Source: Candidatus Krumholzibacteriia bacterium (lineage in GTDB: Bacteria; Krumholzibacteriota; Krumholzibacteriia; LZORAL124-64-63). Taken from it: a stretch of DNA of 7,398 nt. The position numbers were made by a program, and so were the translations under genes. The DNA is taken from contig JADGEP010000189.1 in assembly GCA_016744275.1 (NCBI GenBank), positions 1-7,398 of the forward strand, read 5' to 3'. Positions within the stretch are counted from its first letter, which is position 1, and each line of letters begins with the position of its first letter. The notes beneath the pieces were generated by a model. It made no database searches and had not been told where the DNA came from. It worked only from the letters and a program-made list of their open reading frames with translations. Of this stretch, positions 4,842-7,398 are shown piece by piece.

Positions 4842-6959
4842 TTGTCGCAGGAGAGAGCCATTGACCGGGACCTGATTTTGGCCAACAGTAATCTGTTGAG
4901 CGCCGCGGCGGTGCTCTCCATTTTGGGCCTGATGGTGATCCCCGTGCCTGGAGTCATGTTGGACCTGATGCTGACCTTCAGTATCTCGTTCTCGGTGACG
5001 GTACTGCTGGTGGCGCTGTACCTCAAAGAACCTCTGCAGTTCAACGCATTCCCCTCCCTGTTGCTGATCCTGACCCTGATGCGTCTGTCATTGAACGTCG
5101 CTTCAACGCGTTTGATCCTGAGCAAGGGCTCGGCAGGCCAGGTGATCCAAAGCTTTGGCGACTTTGTGGTCGGCGGAAATTACATCATAGGTGTGATCGT
5201 TTTTATCATCCTGGTGCTGATCAACTTCATGGTGATCACCAAAGGATCCGGACGCATCGCCGAAGTGGCTGCCCGCTTCACTCTCGATGCCATGCCGGGC
5301 AAGCAGATGGCCATCGATGCGGACCTGAACGCAGGCATGATCACCGAGAAGATTGCGCGCAAACGCCGCGACGAAATTGCCCGCGAAGCCGAATTTTTTG
5401 GCGCCATGGACGGTGCCAGCAAGTTCGTCAAGGGCGATGCAGTGGCCGGCATCATCATCACCGTGGTCAATATCGCCGCCGGTTTCATCATCGGCATGGT
5501 GCAAATGAACATGCCGGCCAGCGAGGCCCTCAGTCGTTTTACGATCCTGACGGTGGGCGATGGCCTGGTGAGTCAGATCCCAGCCTTGCTGGTGTCAACC
5601 GCAGCCGGTTTGGTGGTCACTCGTTCGAGCGGCTCATTGAATCTGGGCCAGACCCTGACTCTGCAGATTTTCCGCCAACAAAAGGCCTTGTACCTGGCCT
5701 CCGGCGCCATGGTTGTCTTTGCACTCATACCTGGGCTGCCAACGGTTCCGTTCCTGTCCTTTGCTATTGTCACGGCTGTGGTGTCCTACTTCATGGGCAA
5801 ACGCGTGAACAATTATGACGAGGCCGAAATCGCCCTGGATGAAGCGGATATCTCGGCAGAAGAAACGGTCGCCGAAGAACCTGAGGGCATCCGTAGTGAA
5901 GATCTATTCGTACTGGACAAATTGGAACTGGAAATCGGATACGGCCTGATTCCTCTGGTTGACGAAGCGCGCGGTGGCGACCTCCTGCACCGGGTGGGAA
6001 ATATCCGGCGCCAGGTGGGCAACGAATTGGGCATCTTCATTCATCCAATCCGCGTGCGGGACAATCTGCAACTGGGCGCCCAAGACTACGTGATCAAACT
6101 CAAGGGTGTGGAAATCGCGCGCTCTGACCTGATGCCCGACCGCCTGCTGGCCATGAGCACACGTCCTGATACCGGCGAGATCGATGGGTTGCCGACCACC
6201 GAACCGGCCTTCAACCTGCCGGCCGTCTGGATCGAAAAAGACCAGAAGGCCAATGCCGAAATCGAAGGCTTCACCGTGGTGGAACCCGCGGCCGTGCTGG
6301 CGACCCATCTGTCGGAGGTCGTGCGCGGTCACGGCGATGAACTGATCAGCCGCCAAGACGTGAAAGACATGTGCGAATCGATCCGGGAATTCGCGCCCAG
6401 CCTCATTGAAGATCTGATCCCGGACAAAGTACCCGTCAACACCCTGCACAACGTGCTGCGGGCGATGTTGCACGAACGCATTCCGGTCAAGGATATCGTG
6501 ACAATCCTCGAGACCCTGGCCAACTACACCGCCGCTGGGATGGGCACCGACTATCTGGTCAGCAAGGTGCGCGAGTCTCTCAGCCGTTCGATCACCGCGT
6601 TGTACACCGAACCCGATGGCCAGATGCACGTGGTCTCGTTGCACCCGGAAACCGAAGCAGTCCTGATGCAGTCCACGCGCGAATCAGAGAACGCCGGCGG
6701 TGTCGTGCTCGATCCGTATTTCACCCGCAATTTCCTGGGCAACCTGGAGACCGTCTTGCGCACGGCCTATGCCAGCGGTCCGCCGCCGGTTCTATTGGTG
6801 CCCACTCCGATTCGTCTTTTTGTCAAGCGGCTCATCGAGCCCACTTACCCCAACTTGGCCGTGATGGGTTACACCGAAGTTTCGTCTTCGGCGAAGATCC
6901 ACTCGGCAGGAACGGTGGTGACCAATGCGATCCCACAGGAACAGCAAGCCCAAGGTTGA
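4842..6959 (+). CDS. flhA: Flagellar export gate protein FlhA
   Basis: FlhA forms a nonameric ring around the gate. Its membrane part couples export to the proton motive force, and its large cytoplasmic domain receives chaperone-substrate complexes. The product is 705 residues, near the family norm of about 690-700. Membrane segments occupy roughly residues 18-325, including the FHIPEP-family signature RIAEVAARFTLDAMPGKQMA (138-157) and KFVKGDAVAG (194-203). R90, K194, D199 and D240 align by motif with the charged residues R94, K203, D208 and D249 reported as important in Salmonella FlhA. An acidic linker (326-353) leads to the cytosolic domain (about 355-690), with the conserved PVNTLHNVLRAML and RESLSRSI segments. 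The start is TTG: AGGAGA (4830-4835) is well spaced, and the next in-frame ATG falls within the first membrane helix. The last 35 nt overlap flhF. Confidence 0.97.
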   Translation: MSQERAIDRDLILANSNLLSAAAVLSILGLMVIPVPGVMLDLMLTFSISFSVTVLLVALYLKEPLQFNAFPSLLLILTLMRLSLNVASTRLILSKGSAGQVIQSFGDFVVGGNYIIGVIVFIILVLINFMVITKGSGRIAEVAARFTLDAMPGKQMAIDADLNAGMITEKIARKRRDEIAREAEFFGAMDGASKFVKGDAVAGIIITVVNIAAGFIIGMVQMNMPASEALSRFTILTVGDGLVSQIPALLVSTAAGLVVTRSSGSLNLGQTLTLQIFRQQKALYLASGAMVVFALIPGLPTVPFLSFAIVTAVVSYFMGKRVNNYDEAEIALDEADISAEETVAEEPEGIRSEDLFVLDKLELEIGYGLIPLVDEARGGDLLHRVGNIRRQVGNELGIFIHPIRVRDNLQLGAQDYVIKLKGVEIARSDLMPDRLLAMSTRPDTGEIDGLPTTEPAFNLPAVWIEKDQKANAEIEGFTVVEPAAVLATHLSEVVRGHGDELISRQDVKDMCESIREFAPSLIEDLIPDKVPVNTLHNVLRAMLHERIPVKDIVTILETLANYTAAGMGTDYLVSKVRESLSRSITALYTEPDGQMHVVSLHPETEAVLMQSTRESENAGGVVLDPYFTRNFLGNLETVLRTAYASGPPPVLLVPTPIRLFVKRLIEPTYPNLAVMGYTEVSSSAKIHSAGTVVTNAIPQEQQAQG

Positions 6960-7398
6960 TGGCGCTCCGGTTGTCGTGTCTGCCAACACCTTGAAAGAAG
7001 CCCATGCGATCGTGCGTGAGGAATACGGCGAAGACGCCATTATTCTGGGCACGCGCACTGTCAATCAGCGGCAGGAACTGGGCCTCGGCCATGAACGCCA
7101 GGTTCAGGTGACCGTCCAGATGCCGGGGGCCTCCATGCCCGCGACCTCTTTGGGTCGTCGGGGAGGACCGGGCGCCTTGGACCGCATCCTTGCGGGCCAT
7201 ACCGAATCGGCCGCACCGGTGGACAACGTGGGTGAGGAAATCGAGCGCGAAGTCAATCGCATCGAAGAATTGGTTGCGGCCATCGCCGAAGACCACGCCC
7301 GGTTGTCGAAGCTGCGCCTGCCGCACTGCGACAATCCCCTGGCTGAAACGCTCATCGAAAACGGCGCCACCGGCGAAGCCGTCAACACTCTTCTGACC
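6925..7398 (+). CDS. flhF: Flagellar biosynthesis SRP-like GTPase FlhF (3'-truncated)
   Basis: FlhF is an SRP-family GTPase, related to Ffh and FtsY, that controls flagellar placement and number, often at the pole and with FlhG. The frame is open to the window end and shows 158 N-terminal residues. Residues 16-48 match the FlhF N-terminus: a short strand VVVSA, then TLKEAHAIVREEYGEDAIILGTRTV, the family's REELGxDAxILxxR pattern. Residues 50-100 are variable linker. Residues 103-130 form a charged helix (EEIEREVNRIEEL), and residues 135-158 fit the helical N domain preceding the G domain. The P-loop and other GTPase motifs lie beyond the window, so activity cannot be checked. The ATG at 6925 is the first possible start after an in-frame TGA (6919-6921). 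It is preceded by GGTGGTGA (6914-6921) and overlaps the end of flhA by 35 nt, giving a basic extension of about 15 residues not usual in FlhF. The next in-frame GTG (6976) has no ribosome site and would remove part of the first strand. Confidence 0.9.
   Translation, partial: MRSHRNSKPKVDGAPVVVSANTLKEAHAIVREEYGEDAIILGTRTVNQRQELGLGHERQVQVTVQMPGASMPATSLGRRGGPGALDRILAGHTESAAPVDNVGEEIEREVNRIEELVAAIAEDHARLSKLRLPHCDNPLAETLIENGATGEAVNTLLT

Noticed and set aside
5904..6644. Long minus-strand open frame (246 codons) inside flhA, rich in H, D, G and Q.
   Set aside because: It is opposite the conserved FlhA cytosolic domain and is a composition shadow, with no ribosome site or recognisable domain.
1..7398. 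The whole window as a novel or non-flagellar type III secretion system.
   Set aside because: FlhA, FlhB and FliPQR have virulence-system homologues, but FliM with ERG and SpoA regions, FliN, FliO and FlhF in this order identify the flagellar version. All conserved motifs are intact.

Overview
The window is a block of flagellar basal-body genes, all on the + strand: fliM (5' end cut off), fliN, fliO, fliP, fliQ, fliR, flhB, flhA and the start of flhF (3' end cut off). Together they encode most of the cytoplasmic C-ring (FliM, FliN), the whole membrane core of the flagellar type III export apparatus (FliP, FliQ, FliR, FlhB, FlhA) with its assembly factor FliO, and the N-terminal part of the SRP-like GTPase FlhF. 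The order is the common bacterial one. A textbook sigma-54 promoter and FlhF next to FlhA suggest a Gram-negative, probably diderm bacterium with an RpoN-dependent flagellar hierarchy. FlhF is typical of polar or spatially controlled flagella. The DNA looks moderately GC-rich and codon use looks uniform across the window. I cannot name a phylum or species from the sequence, and I see no sign of horizontal transfer, insertion sequences, CRISPR, tRNA or rRNA.

Layout. Positions 1-1553 hold fliM-fliN-fliO, tightly packed: a 6-nt gap, then a one-base TGATG overlap. Positions 1554-1772 are the only sizeable non-coding gap. It contains, in order, a rho-independent terminator just after fliO, a short stretch with palindromes that could bind an activator, a perfect-consensus sigma-54 promoter (TGGCACG-N4-TTGC), and a leader of about 55 nt with a small hairpin. 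Positions 1773-3679 hold fliP-fliQ-fliR. A 79-nt gap with an unusually complete Shine-Dalgarno follows. Positions 3759-6959 hold flhB and flhA, and flhF begins inside the end of flhA with a 35-nt overlap and runs off the window.

How it works together. FliP, FliQ and FliR form the export gate, on which FlhB and FlhA assemble. FlhB carries the intact NPTH self-cleavage motif used for substrate switching. FlhA carries the FHIPEP signature and the conserved charged residues of its membrane domain. FliM and FliN build the rotor/switch ring below. The one departure from a simple continuous operon is the terminator plus sigma-54 promoter between fliO and fliP. It suggests that the gate genes and flhF form their own RpoN-controlled unit, separately timed from the C-ring genes. 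I found no previously undescribed system. The noteworthy points are regulatory (split operon, TTG starts, flhA/flhF overlap).
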